The position numbers and the translations under genes are program-made. Of a stretch of DNA of 56,544 nt, positions 18,467 through 26,641 are shown piece after piece. Under the pieces are notes generated by a model. That model had not been told where the DNA came from. It did not search any database and saw nothing but the letters and a program-made list of their open reading frames with translations. The DNA comes from a virus. The stretch is taken from positions 1 to 56,544 of the IMG/VR virus record IMGVR_UViG_3300042987_000761; one strand, 5' to 3'. Position 1 is the stretch's first letter. Every line of letters begins with the position of its first letter.

Positions 18467-18705
18467 TATGAGGCCTCCAACACTATTTTATCATCGTTTT
18501 CTTGTAACACATACCCGGGCGATGTTTCATCCAGAATGTAGAATGTAGTTTCGGGTGTTGCGCCATAAACATCCACGACACCATCGTCACCAACGTCTAA
18601 TCCGAAATCAGTGCCACCTATGACATTCTGCGCACCAATACCAAGAGCAAACCCGTCTGAAGTGTTTGCTTGATTGGCAACGCCTGAATATCCGACTTTC
18701 CCCAT
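18466..18705 (-). CDS. small head/tail-region protein
   Basis: 79 aa, acidic and Gly-rich (FGLDVGDDGVVDVYGATPET). No membrane segment, signal or catalytic motif. Its 1-nt overlaps with both neighbours place it in the same translationally coupled late operon. A virion component by context only. Confidence 0.65.
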   Translation of the reverse strand: MGKVGYSGVANQANTSDGFALGIGAQNVIGGTDFGLDVGDDGVVDVYGATPETTFYILDETSPGYVLQENDDKIVLEAS

Positions 18706-19007
18706 CAGATACCAGCCTGAACGAGCTTCAGAGTCGCGGTACCTGACCCACTGTTCACCAAGACTTTAATACCGGTCACTGGAAACGCATAGTTGCCGTC
18801 GGCATTAGCGACCTCGCCAGCCACCGTCGGGTGCGAAAACCAAGTAGAGAATCCCACCGCCGGATCATCAAAGGTATGCTGTACTGTGTAATCGACAGTT
18901 CCATCTGCTATAACGCCAAATCCGACGTTAAACGGGGTGACGTTGGTATTCATCACCAATGCACTGCTACTACCAACACCAGTTTTAGATACGGTCTGAA
19001 CTTTCAT
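18705..19007 (-). CDS. small structural-region beta protein
   Basis: 100 aa, beta-rich, with pattern NVGFGVIADGTVDYTVQHTFDD and FSHPTVAGEVANADGNYAFP. Similar short proteins lie near decoration proteins in phage head regions. It is the first gene after the strong terminator at 19021-19046, so its expression depends on readthrough. Function unknown. Confidence 0.7.
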   Translation of the reverse strand: MKVQTVSKTGVGSSSALVMNTNVTPFNVGFGVIADGTVDYTVQHTFDDPAVGFSTWFSHPTVAGEVANADGNYAFPVTGIKVLVNSGSGTATLKLVQAGI

Positions 19008-19020
19008 TTCAAAGCCCCAT

Positions 19021-19046
19021 AAAAAACGGGAGGCCGAAGCCCCCCG
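19021..19046 (-). terminator. Rho-independent terminator with UUCG loop
   Basis: On the minus strand, an 8-bp GC stem (CGGGGGGC / GCCTCCCG, one G-U pair) closed by TTCG is followed directly by TTTTTT. It lies 6 nt past the stop of the 19053-19586 gene and would make most transcripts from the capsid genes end here. Confidence 0.9.
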
Positions 19047-19052
19047 CCGTGC

Positions 19053-19586
19053 TTAACAAGCCATACCACCGCGTACTTTACCGCCCTTACGGAATGTTCC
19101 GGCCAAACGGTCTATACTCACTGGAGCAGACTTCTTGCGTTCGGGCATTGCCACGGGAGCACCCGTCTTAACTTCTCCCCCCGTGGCGTAGGCTTTTTTT
19201 GCTGCACCACCATGCTTGTAACCGCCTTGACCGTTTACCACGCCGCCAGTCTTGTAGCCGCCCTGACCTTTTACTACGCCGCCCGTCTTTAGACCTTTAT
19301 GACCTTTCGAAGCTGGCATATCTGCATGCTTGCTAAGCTTCTTCTCGACGTTTGAAATAGCTTTCTTTTCCTTAGCATGCATTAATGGCGACTCCATCTC
19401 GCCACCGTCTTTCATGCGACCCGGTGTCAGGCCCGAAATCTTACGAGCGACAGCCGGAGGCATTGAACGCGGCATGCCGCCACTAGCCATTTTCTTCGGA
19501 TTAGCTACGGTGCCGCCATTTTTAAGCTTCAGAATCACGGAAGGTTCCGTGGTCATCATCTTTACCATCGGTTTAAACTCAGCCAT
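19053..19586 (-). CDS. basic repeat protein with KTGGVV/GQGGYK repeats
   Basis: 177 aa, very basic. Between residues about 100 and 145 it holds tandem repeats of the form GYKTGGVVNGQG (three to four degenerate copies), and it ends in FRKGGKVRGGMAC. KMASGG occurs near residue 33. These GG-x-V motifs recur in several late proteins in this genome. Positioned between a decoration-like gene and a terminator, it may be abundant. Could bind DNA or capsid; function unknown. Confidence 0.72.
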   Translation of the reverse strand: MAEFKPMVKMMTTEPSVILKLKNGGTVANPKKMASGGMPRSMPPAVARKISGLTPGRMKDGGEMESPLMHAKEKKAISNVEKKLSKHADMPASKGHKGLKTGGVVKGQGGYKTGGVVNGQGGYKHGGAAKKAYATGGEVKTGAPVAMPERKKSAPVSIDRLAGTFRKGGKVRGGMAC

Positions 19587-19597
19587 TTTAAGTCTCC

Positions 19598-20047
19598 TTA
19601 AACTTTTTGAGCATAGACGACGGTTAGACGAACGATCGCCTGAGTCGTAGAAATAGTACCATCCGGGTCTAGCGTAATTACTACTGACTGGTTGGTACTG
19701 ATGTCTGCCATTGCAGCAAGCTGCGCAGCAGTGAAGGTTAGAGCAATCCGACCGCCAGCGATAACGTCTGTCGAGGACACATACTGTGTACCTGCAGCAG
19801 CAGTTCCGATGGTCATTGCAATTGCGGTTGCTGTACCGCCACCCACTACCTCATTCTGGACCACATCGACGTAAAAATCGATAATCTGGGCCGAGGCTGG
19901 AAGGGTGAGAGTGGCGCTAGTAGCAGTACCCGCAGCTGCAGTGGTGACTGTAGTGGTTTGGCTTACAACTACAAAACCACCGTCCGTCGTGTCAGTCAGC
20001 GTACCCGAACCGGTTCTAAGAGTAGAACCAATATAGGTTTGAGCCAT
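19598..20047 (-). CDS. putative head decoration protein
   Basis: 149 aa, Thr/Ala/Val-rich beta protein (TTAAAGTATSATLTLPASAQ, IDFYVDVVQNEVVGGG), no membrane segment. Directly downstream of the major capsid gene, separated by a hairpin terminator at 20058-20083. Position and composition fit a capsid decoration or head-fibre protein. Confidence 0.72.
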   Translation of the reverse strand: MAQTYIGSTLRTGSGTLTDTTDGGFVVVSQTTTVTTAAAGTATSATLTLPASAQIIDFYVDVVQNEVVGGGTATAIAMTIGTAAAGTQYVSSTDVIAGGRIALTFTAAQLAAMADISTNQSVVITLDPDGTISTTQAIVRLTVVYAQKV

Positions 20048-20057
20048 TTTTATCTCC

Positions 20058-20083
20058 GAAAATAACGGGGGGACTAGCCCCCC
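20058..20083 (-). terminator. hairpin terminator/attenuator after major capsid gene
   Basis: On the minus strand six G and six C form a stem around a CTAGT loop (20067-20083), followed by GTTATTTT. It lies just after the capsid stop at 20090 and likely tunes capsid versus downstream gene levels. The U-tract is interrupted, so partial termination is expected. Confidence 0.75.
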
Positions 20084-20089
20084 ATGAGA

Positions 20090-21004
20090 TTACACACCCG
20101 GGGTGCCGTACATTGCTCGCCAATCGGTAAAGCCAACGTCGTAACGCTCAGTCGCCTTGTAGCGCATTGAGTCAGTTTCGAAGTCACCTTCCATGGTCTT
20201 CTCCAGACGACGACGCATCAAGAGCTTCATACCCTCTGGTGCATCAGTCTGAACCCACCATGCGGTAGCCGAAGTCAAACGAGACATGACAGTCGCGCCT
20301 TCGTCCAGCAGACCGATCGATTTGATCGGGTTGACGTCGTTGTTTGCGGTGCCTGCACGTAGAACCGACTTCAGCAGCACTTCGGCTTGGAACACGTTGC
20401 CCGGAGCCACGACCAACTGCTTCGGAACTAGACGGATTTTTTTGCCGTTGTTGTCTACTGCTTGACGGATCTGGATCAGCATCTGTTCGAGCGAAGTCTG
20501 CGACAAGTTAGCCGCAGTGCTTAACAGGTTAGATGCAGTACCATTTACGATCGGATGCGAAGCCGAGTTCAGCTGCACACCATCGCCGCCCGGATACGAC
20601 GCGTTAAACGCGTAGTTCAGAACGTTTGCCGATAGCGTCTCTTTGGTTTCGACCAGCGACTGCGCCAAGTGTTTGGCGTAGGTCTGACCAATACGGATGT
20701 GATCGCCATCTTCGACCAGCACTTTGGTCAACGCGAAGGCCAAGCCATACACGTTGTACACATAGCGCTTGAGGAAGAGTACACCACCCTGCTGATACGT
20801 TACCGGAGTACCGTCAGGCAGTTGAGGTGCAGCGCCAAATCCGTACAGGACTGGCTCTTCATGGTAGTTACGTGGGATACCGGTCTGCTCGCGGAAAACA
20901 CGCGACCATTCGTCGGCACGTTGATCGTAGACACCATCGAATGCTTCGTTTAGAATAGGTTCGACGATGCTACGAAAGTCTGTACTTCTCATCGGGGCTG
21001 CCAT
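20090..21004 (-). CDS. major capsid protein
   Basis: 304 aa. Segments MRSTDFRSIVEPILNEAF, LAQSLVETKETLSANVLNYA, SASHPIVNGTASNLLSTAAN and KKIRLVPKQLVVAP match the Mu gpT-like / HK97-fold major head subunit pattern. Context agrees: scaffold-like gene upstream, terminator downstream. AAGGAGGG lies upstream of ATG 21004, a strong ribosome site suited to an abundant protein. No protease domain is visible. Confidence 0.9.
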   Translation of the reverse strand: MAAPMRSTDFRSIVEPILNEAFDGVYDQRADEWSRVFREQTGIPRNYHEEPVLYGFGAAPQLPDGTPVTYQQGGVLFLKRYVYNVYGLAFALTKVLVEDGDHIRIGQTYAKHLAQSLVETKETLSANVLNYAFNASYPGGDGVQLNSASHPIVNGTASNLLSTAANLSQTSLEQMLIQIRQAVDNNGKKIRLVPKQLVVAPGNVFQAEVLLKSVLRAGTANNDVNPIKSIGLLDEGATVMSRLTSATAWWVQTDAPEGMKLLMRRRLEKTMEGDFETDSMRYKATERYDVGFTDWRAMYGTPGV

Positions 21005-21018
21005 AGTTCAGACCCTCC

Positions 21019-21591
21019 TTAAATGCCAGTGTACGCTGCCGTGACCTGCGACTTGCTGATCTGGGCGCGAACGATTACATAGGAATCACCCCAAGCGTTG
21101 TCAGGGTACGGAGCAATGTTTAGGATCTGCATTTGACCCTGCACACCCGATGCCTTCAAAGTCGAAGACAGAGTGGCCTGTGAGAGACCGGTGGTCGTCG
21201 AACCCGCAGTGGTGTTCGACAAATCGGCTTCTGCACCAATCGATGACTGGGCTACAGTACCATCGGTCTGAATCTCGTAAACGATATTCGGATCTTGGTA
21301 GAAGTAGGTATTGCAAGAACCGGTTACATATGCGGTATTTGCAGGCCAGTAGTTAGAAACACGACGACGGCCAGTGGTGTCAGTCCACTCGACGCCAGAG
21401 AAAGCACCAACGAATGCGTCACCAGCCGATGCGGGTAGAATTACACCAGCAGTGTCTAGCTTCACAGGTTGGCCTTTGAGAATCGACGAGCCATAGCCCG
21501 ACGTAATACCGTCCACGATCATTGTCGCACGATCCAAACCACTCGGATGGAAGGCAGGGCGCAGACCGAACGGAGCAGAGGTAGCACTCAT
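21019..21591 (-). CDS. capsid-associated protein
   Basis: 190 aa (SATSAPFGLRPAFHPSGLDR, then ILKGQPVKLDTAGVILPASA). Proteins with this opening are commonly encoded immediately upstream of the major capsid gene in phages and thought to be minor head or decoration proteins. Beta-rich with no membrane segment. Same operon as the capsid gene, 14-nt gap. Confidence 0.8.
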   Translation of the reverse strand: MSATSAPFGLRPAFHPSGLDRATMIVDGITSGYGSSILKGQPVKLDTAGVILPASAGDAFVGAFSGVEWTDTTGRRRVSNYWPANTAYVTGSCNTYFYQDPNIVYEIQTDGTVAQSSIGAEADLSNTTAGSTTTGLSQATLSSTLKASGVQGQMQILNIAPYPDNAWGDSYVIVRAQISKSQVTAAYTGI

Positions 21592-21616
21592 ATTAACTCC
21601 TAATCAGTAATACCCG

Positions 21617-22165
21617 TCACTCAAAGTGAGGTACGGGCGCACGGTTGTCAATGCTATTCATGCCATCACCCTCGACACTGCCAAGACGCCGACCATTGTT
21701 GTCACGTACCGATTGCAGCTGCTCAACCGAAACGCGGATTTTATCCGCTTCCTCTTGAGGCGCGTAATGGTGGACTTCTGCCATAAGCTGCTGATAAATC
21801 TCCATCGGCATCTTATACAGCACCATCTCGTTACATGACACGAATCCGGCATGCTCACCTGATTTTACCTTGTACGTCTCAAAGCCGGGTAGCTCTTCGG
21901 CTTTTACTGGTTCGTATCCAAGGCGGATGCGCTTGTGGATCGGGTCGTAAGAATTAGTAGTGGAAAGCCAGCACAAATGATAGCCCGGTATTTCCGGTGG
22001 AGTGGGCAGCGCCTCTTGGATCCACTCATTGCGGAACATCTTACGACGTTCTTCGCTGCTTGCGAGTTCAGCGTCGGCACCTGTCGTTCTATCGTCTTGC
22101 ATTGCGCGAGACTCTCGGCCACCGGCGTTTAGATTCTTTTTCAGTCGTTCATCTCTCATGTTCAT
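21617..22165 (-). CDS. conserved head-region protein of unknown function
   Basis: 182 aa. Charged N-terminus, then a globular part (PEIPGYHLCWLSTTNSYDPI, RLGYEPVKAEELPGFETYKV) and a C-terminal helical part. Usually found between scaffold and capsid genes in phages with this head module. ATG 22165 overlaps the scaffold stop by ATGA, so translation is coupled. Role in head assembly inferred. Confidence 0.75.
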   Translation of the reverse strand: MNMRDERLKKNLNAGGRESRAMQDDRTTGADAELASSEERRKMFRNEWIQEALPTPPEIPGYHLCWLSTTNSYDPIHKRIRLGYEPVKAEELPGFETYKVKSGEHAGFVSCNEMVLYKMPMEIYQQLMAEVHHYAPQEEADKIRVSVEQLQSVRDNNGRRLGSVEGDGMNSIDNRAPVPHFE

Positions 22166-23151
22166 CCCCTTTGACTACGGTCATATTCAACATACTTTTT
22201 GATCATCTTCTGACGCTCTGCGGGGTCATCCCACATACCAGCTTCTTTGATGGCCCGGACTCTCTCAGGTGAAAGTCTAATCTCATTGGCCTTCGAACTA
22301 CTTGAAGCTTCGCGTCCAGAACTGGTCTGTATGCTGCGAGGTGTACGATTGTTCGACGAACGATCTGACTGACCACGATTATACCTGTGTGGTAAATACT
22401 TTGTCAAGCGTTCGTCGAGTTCCTCCCAGTAGTCATCGGTAGTCGGATCCCACCCTTCGGACGACAAAATCTCGTCGATCTTGACGGCGACGGCAGAATC
22501 GGCATCCTTCCCCTCGGGGTCGTACCAACTATTTCGCTCCATCCAAGCGGCGGCTTTGCGTTGCATCCGGACGTCCGGCGCTTTAGGCACCCCTTGCTGG
22601 TCCTGAGCGGTCGCCGCCCGACGCTTGATCTGCTCCAGTGCTTCGACCTGCCTCCGAGCTTCGTACCAGTCCTCTTGAGCTTGGACCAGCCGGGCACCAT
22701 CTCGGGCGTCCGAAGCCTCGGCGATCTTAATCTTGGCGAATTTGAGCTTTAGATGCGCGTCCTCGATGGCCTTTTCCATCCGAGCGAGGTCTGCACCCGC
22801 CGACTTTTTCTCCAGAGCCGCCAACCGCTCGGCCATAGCTTCATTTTGCCGCTTCAGCGAATCGATGAGGTGGTTAGACTCGCGAGCCTTCTCACGTTGA
22901 ATCTGCTTTTTGAGCTTCCTCTCCTCTCGCCGCGCAACCCGAATCGCTTCTCGCTCCTCTTCAGTACGCCCCGAAGCCTGTGCTTCAGCCTCATCAGCCT
23001 CCGCATGAGCAGCGTCGTCGTTATCTTCCGACCTCTCATTTGAGGCCTCCTTGTCATCGATGATTACCTCGGGGTCACCCTCGATTTTGACCACCGCAGA
23101 CCCATCCGGATCCTCGGCTACCTGCATCTCTAACTTATCAGTCGCGTTCAT
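22162..23151 (-). CDS. scaffold-like head assembly protein
   Basis: 329 aa. Strongly acidic N-terminal third (residues about 1-70), a long charged coiled coil (about 70-190, EEERKLKKQIQREKARESN type) and a basic C-terminal region (about 260-329). This charge layout is typical of phage scaffold proteins. Lies between the portal-side genes and the capsid gene. It would guide procapsid assembly and leave before DNA packaging. Confidence 0.78.
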   Translation of the reverse strand: MNATDKLEMQVAEDPDGSAVVKIEGDPEVIIDDKEASNERSEDNDDAAHAEADEAEAQASGRTEEEREAIRVARREERKLKKQIQREKARESNHLIDSLKRQNEAMAERLAALEKKSAGADLARMEKAIEDAHLKLKFAKIKIAEASDARDGARLVQAQEDWYEARRQVEALEQIKRRAATAQDQQGVPKAPDVRMQRKAAAWMERNSWYDPEGKDADSAVAVKIDEILSSEGWDPTTDDYWEELDERLTKYLPHRYNRGQSDRSSNNRTPRSIQTSSGREASSSSKANEIRLSPERVRAIKEAGMWDDPAERQKMIKKYVEYDRSQRG

Positions 23152-23161
23152 GTGAATCCTC

Positions 23162-23587
23162 TCATAGAAACGCTTTAACCTTCAACGGGTCACCAGTGAC
23201 TTTAGCAATCACCTCGTGGTCGTTGAAGATACTAAATAGTGCCACCTCGTCATCATTCATTGGCACCTCCCATCGATCGCCGCCCCATTTGGGCATCCGA
23301 ACGAAATCCCCGACATCGACCCAATTACCCTCGGGCCAAGGTTCGAGCGTATCGCGTTTCTTGAAAGCCAGTGGTCCCACCGCGATGACCTTCGCCACCT
23401 GATTGTTCCACTTTTCGGTTTCTTTAGTTTCCTCCACCAATACGATTCCGGATTTGGTCGTCGTACGCGGAGTCTGTCTCCACTGAACCAAAATGCGGCC
23501 ACCTACTGGTAATGCACCGGGATCTACCTCAGGAAATGCTTCCTTTAACGCTGCTTCATGCGAAGCTACCGGTTCTTCAATCATCAT
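23162..23587 (-). CDS. GroES-like co-chaperonin
   Basis: 141 aa from ATG 23587 or 23584. The core (PVGGRILVQW, SGIVLVEETK, QVAKVIAVGPLAFK, VGDFVRMPKWGGDR, EVALFSIFNDHEVIAKV) has the beta-barrel pattern of chaperonin-10/GroES, with a loop between strands where the mobile loop would sit. Encoded between portal and scaffold, like phage GroES-type proteins that help fold the capsid protein with host GroEL. ATGA overlap with the upstream gene. Confidence 0.8.
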   Translation of the reverse strand: MMIEEPVASHEAALKEAFPEVDPGALPVGGRILVQWRQTPRTTTKSGIVLVEETKETEKWNNQVAKVIAVGPLAFKKRDTLEPWPEGNWVDVGDFVRMPKWGGDRWEVPMNDDEVALFSIFNDHEVIAKVTGDPLKVKAFL

Positions 23588-23762
23588 TATCCTTTTCTTC
23601 CAAAAGGTCATTTATAATATCCAAAGCCATCTGTAGACCTTGGCGCTGTCCTACCAAATTACGGTAGGAATCATAAGAGGACGCTACTCCGTCCCCCAAT
23701 GAATTCGTGATCTCATTCCGTCGCTTTTCGATCAAAGCGATCAGCTGGCCGACTTCGACCAT
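23577..23762 (-). CDS. small helical head-region protein
   Basis: 61 aa, almost all helix (LIALIEKRRNEITNSLGD, GQRQGLQMALDIINDLLEEK). No known domain. It overlaps the GroES-like gene by 11 nt and follows the 46-aa gene, inside the portal-scaffold segment. Possibly an assembly cofactor; function unknown. Confidence 0.75.
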   Translation of the reverse strand: MVEVGQLIALIEKRRNEITNSLGDGVASSYDSYRNLVGQRQGLQMALDIINDLLEEKDNDD

Positions 23763-23765
23763 AAA

Positions 23766-23906
23766 TCAGTAATTAATAGGGCGCGATGGCGCCGGACCCG
23801 GAATGCCACCCGCTGGCACTTTGGTGCCGGTAGATGGAACATCCTGAGCCAGTCGTTTGTGCTGCGGCACTGCTGCCGACTGCTGGGCTTGATCGGTATT
23901 AGCCAT
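23766..23906 (-). CDS. 46-aa Pro/Ala/Gln-rich small protein
   Basis: A short gene with a perfect AGGAGG ribosome site 5 nt before ATG 23906, overlapping the portal stop by 8 nt. The product is polar and unstructured-looking (NTDQAQQSAAVPQHKRLAQD, then PAGGIPGPAPSRPINY). No membrane segment or domain. The strong ribosome site and coupling to the portal gene argue that it is translated. Function unknown. Confidence 0.7.
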   Translation of the reverse strand: MANTDQAQQSAAVPQHKRLAQDVPSTGTKVPAGGIPGPAPSRPINY

Positions 23907-26397
23907 TTAAACCTCCTAGGGTGGATTGTGCCTCTTTCAAGGCGGTGATAGCAGTTTTTTCCTGCTCATGCTTTAAAACATCTGCGTCATGCGAAAGCTC
24001 CGCAGTCTTGATGCGCTCATCGGTCAGATTATCTGCCGCATCCATCGCGACACGAATCTGCTGATCCTTGACACGCAACAATGCATCGGTATCTGCTTTC
24101 TCTTCCATTATCTGCAGTTCTTTTGCATCACGCATAGTCTTGCGTTGAGTCTCAGCCAGTGATGTCTCTTTGTAGACCTGTGACGCAGGGTCAAGCGGTG
24201 GTTGTGGTGCGTACGTTGCCGCGATTTGAGCCATCTGCTGCAATACCGGCATCAGCCTTGCGAATGCTTGCTGTGCATCCATGTTCACCAACTGCGAACC
24301 GAGACCAAATAACTTATCCACTTGATCGGTGATTTCCGGCATATCATAATCTTTAACCGGCGATCCTAGTGCTCCTTCCACATACTGACGCATACGATTA
24401 GAGTACCAAAGCACCAAATGCTGCTTTATGTGTTCCATCGCGCTGGGTGTGAACGATGGTGCAATCAATGGATTCGACCCGTAGATCGGGTTCATTGCAT
24501 AATCGAGGTGTGTCTGCAGATGCGCGAGGTGATTTTGATGCGGGTACGCAAACGCTCGACGGCCAAGTGACATTGCGACATTTTCTTCAGCGGCATTTAG
24601 CTCTTCCGGCTCCGGCAAGTTCGGCATCAATTCTTTGATATTTGGAACTTTCAACTGCTTCAGTGACCGCGTGACGATCGCCGTCGGGTCCATCACACCC
24701 GGATACGCTTTGTCCAGCTGGATGATCGCCATATTCTGCGCCATCCGTTGAGTTTCCGAGAATATGTGCGGATCCGACACCGGAATCACGTCGGTATTGC
24801 GTACGAAATCCTCGCGGCGAATAGGTAATTCGGCCACCAAATCGCCCTTGCGCATATCCTCCAGATACCAGCGATTGATGCGTCCAAGTACTTTCAGTAG
24901 CCTCGATTGCGATGCATGCAGACGTGCGTGAATCGATGAGAATACGTGTGCACCCTGTTCAATCAACGCTTGCGTAGTGCCAACTGGCGCATTTGAGTTC
25001 ACATCCGCGATCTTCTCTTCCGACGTCGTTACAACGCCCTTCGCGGCATCGGTGAGCCACCCGAGTAACTGGAAAAGTATCGGCGATGGCGGGTTAAACG
25101 GCATCGGCATCGCAATCTTGCGAATATCATCGACACCCGGCGCACCCTCGATTTCGGTCACTTGGGTGACTTCGACCTGCTGCGACTGACCAGAGATTCG
25201 TGCGCCTTTAAGCTTAAGCATGGTTGCGGCGTTCGAAATATGCGCCGAATCCATCAATGCACGTAGCGAACCGGTTAACGCTGCCGATAACCCGCCGATC
25301 AAATGCGGCAGACCGATCGCGAGTGCTCCACGCCACGGGATGAATTTGAATTCGACGATCCAGTCCAGCTTGGTCATCGTCTCGTCTTCTTCTTCCCAGT
25401 TCCGATATAAGCCCACCACCGTGCGATCGACCTCATCGATCATCATGATGTATGGCGCGGATTCGCCTTTCGAATATTTGTCGTCCTCTTCTTCTAGGTG
25501 TACATATACATGGTAGACCGTACGCACCCCGTCGATATTCTCATCGGCATTCTTGCCCTCGATCTTGCGGTTCGCTTTTTCCGGAGGCGTCGGATCAGGG
25601 TCCTCGGTAGCACGAATTACCGACACATCGCGATAAAGGCCCGACGACACGCGACGCTCGAATTCTTGCTGTGTGATGTGATGCGCTTCAGCCGCCCGTT
25701 GCGCGGTATAAAAATTTGCCGCCGAGAATGGTATGATCATGTTGTCGATCGGAATGAATTCGGCACAAGGGCGCTTCTTCTGATCGTCATACCACAGCTT
25801 CATGTATTGCGAGCCACCGAGCGGCAACTGAGTGAGCATCTGCTCCATCTCGTCGCGGAATTCCTCGATCTGCTCGGTCAACTGCCAATTCATGTAATCG
25901 CGTTTACGTTCGGCGACTTCAGTCTTATCTTCAGTGGCCTCGCCCATCACCTGCGTCCGCACCGGACCATCTGGTGGAAACAGTTCTTTAATGGCGCGAG
26001 ACATGAAATCGATACACGCTTCGGCCATCACTGGGTGCACGACCTTGCTCGCGCCTTGGAAATTCGCACCACCCGGCGCGTCGTTACCTAGACCAGTGCG
26101 TCGAATGCCTTCCTCGTACTGCTCGTCGCGCTTCTTACGTGCCTCTTTGTCCTTCTCGATCAGATTCAGGTATTTCAATGCCATGCCGGATAACTTGCTC
26201 TCCGACATCTTCTCGGCCATATTCGAATAAAAGTCTTCATTCTCGTCTGGACCGCCTAGCTCCATCTTGACGATAGCCGAACCGTCGGGTAGTTCCTCGA
26301 CCTCGGACTCTTCCATATCGAATTCGACGAGCATGCCCTCTTCGTCTTCGGGACCTGCAGCCATCTCCGGTGGCAAAGCGGGTAGTAACTCGTCCAT
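23899..26397 (-). CDS. portal protein
   Basis: 832 aa. Acidic N-terminus, then segments matching the large portal family of P22-like podoviruses (AACIDFMSRAIKELFPPDGP-like region near 135, RDYMNWQLTEQIEEFRDEME, GSQYMKLWYDDQKKRPCAEF, DNMIIPFSAANF, then LPHLIGGLSAALTGSLRALM). The C-terminal ~200 residues are helical and Gln/Ala-rich, like a portal barrel. It forms the dodecameric DNA entry ring. Downstream of the terminase and polyvalent genes. Confidence 0.88.
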   Translation of the reverse strand: MDELLPALPPEMAAGPEDEEGMLVEFDMEESEVEELPDGSAIVKMELGGPDENEDFYSNMAEKMSESKLSGMALKYLNLIEKDKEARKKRDEQYEEGIRRTGLGNDAPGGANFQGASKVVHPVMAEACIDFMSRAIKELFPPDGPVRTQVMGEATEDKTEVAERKRDYMNWQLTEQIEEFRDEMEQMLTQLPLGGSQYMKLWYDDQKKRPCAEFIPIDNMIIPFSAANFYTAQRAAEAHHITQQEFERRVSSGLYRDVSVIRATEDPDPTPPEKANRKIEGKNADENIDGVRTVYHVYVHLEEEDDKYSKGESAPYIMMIDEVDRTVVGLYRNWEEEDETMTKLDWIVEFKFIPWRGALAIGLPHLIGGLSAALTGSLRALMDSAHISNAATMLKLKGARISGQSQQVEVTQVTEIEGAPGVDDIRKIAMPMPFNPPSPILFQLLGWLTDAAKGVVTTSEEKIADVNSNAPVGTTQALIEQGAHVFSSIHARLHASQSRLLKVLGRINRWYLEDMRKGDLVAELPIRREDFVRNTDVIPVSDPHIFSETQRMAQNMAIIQLDKAYPGVMDPTAIVTRSLKQLKVPNIKELMPNLPEPEELNAAEENVAMSLGRRAFAYPHQNHLAHLQTHLDYAMNPIYGSNPLIAPSFTPSAMEHIKQHLVLWYSNRMRQYVEGALGSPVKDYDMPEITDQVDKLFGLGSQLVNMDAQQAFARLMPVLQQMAQIAATYAPQPPLDPASQVYKETSLAETQRKTMRDAKELQIMEEKADTDALLRVKDQQIRVAMDAADNLTDERIKTAELSHDADVLKHEQEKTAITALKEAQSTLGGLNG

Positions 26398-26417
26398 AAT
26401 CGTCCTTATCGTGTGTA

Positions 26418-26639
26418 TTATTTGTCTACTTTGGCGTCTAGACGATCAAAGATTTTATTCAGCATATCTTTGATGTCGCGCATATCTTCGCGATAATCGT
26501 CGCGATTCACATATTGGTGCGGCATCGAACGTACATCATTATCTAGCTTTTCCAGCGAGCGGTGGATGTTGTTTAGAATCCATCCTCCGAATGCACTGGC
26601 GATCGCCACCGCTATGTTAAAAAACACTTGCATATCCAT
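26418..26639 (-). CDS. small membrane protein with coiled coil
   Basis: 73 aa. N-terminal membrane segment (about 5-25, FFNIAVAIASAFGGWILNNI), then a charged coiled coil (about 26-73, DDYREDMRDIKDMLNKIFDR). This type is frequent beside portal genes in podovirus-like genomes, sometimes called holin-like, but there is no direct lysis context here. Membrane or virion role unknown. Confidence 0.75.
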   Translation of the reverse strand: MDMQVFFNIAVAIASAFGGWILNNIHRSLEKLDNDVRSMPHQYVNRDDYREDMRDIKDMLNKIFDRLDAKVDK

Positions 26640-26641
26640 TA

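Noticed and set aside
26418-26639. Holin call for the 73-aa membrane protein
   Set aside because: It has one membrane helix and a coiled coil and lies far from the lysis cassette; the two-helix protein at 7766-8263 is the better holin candidate.
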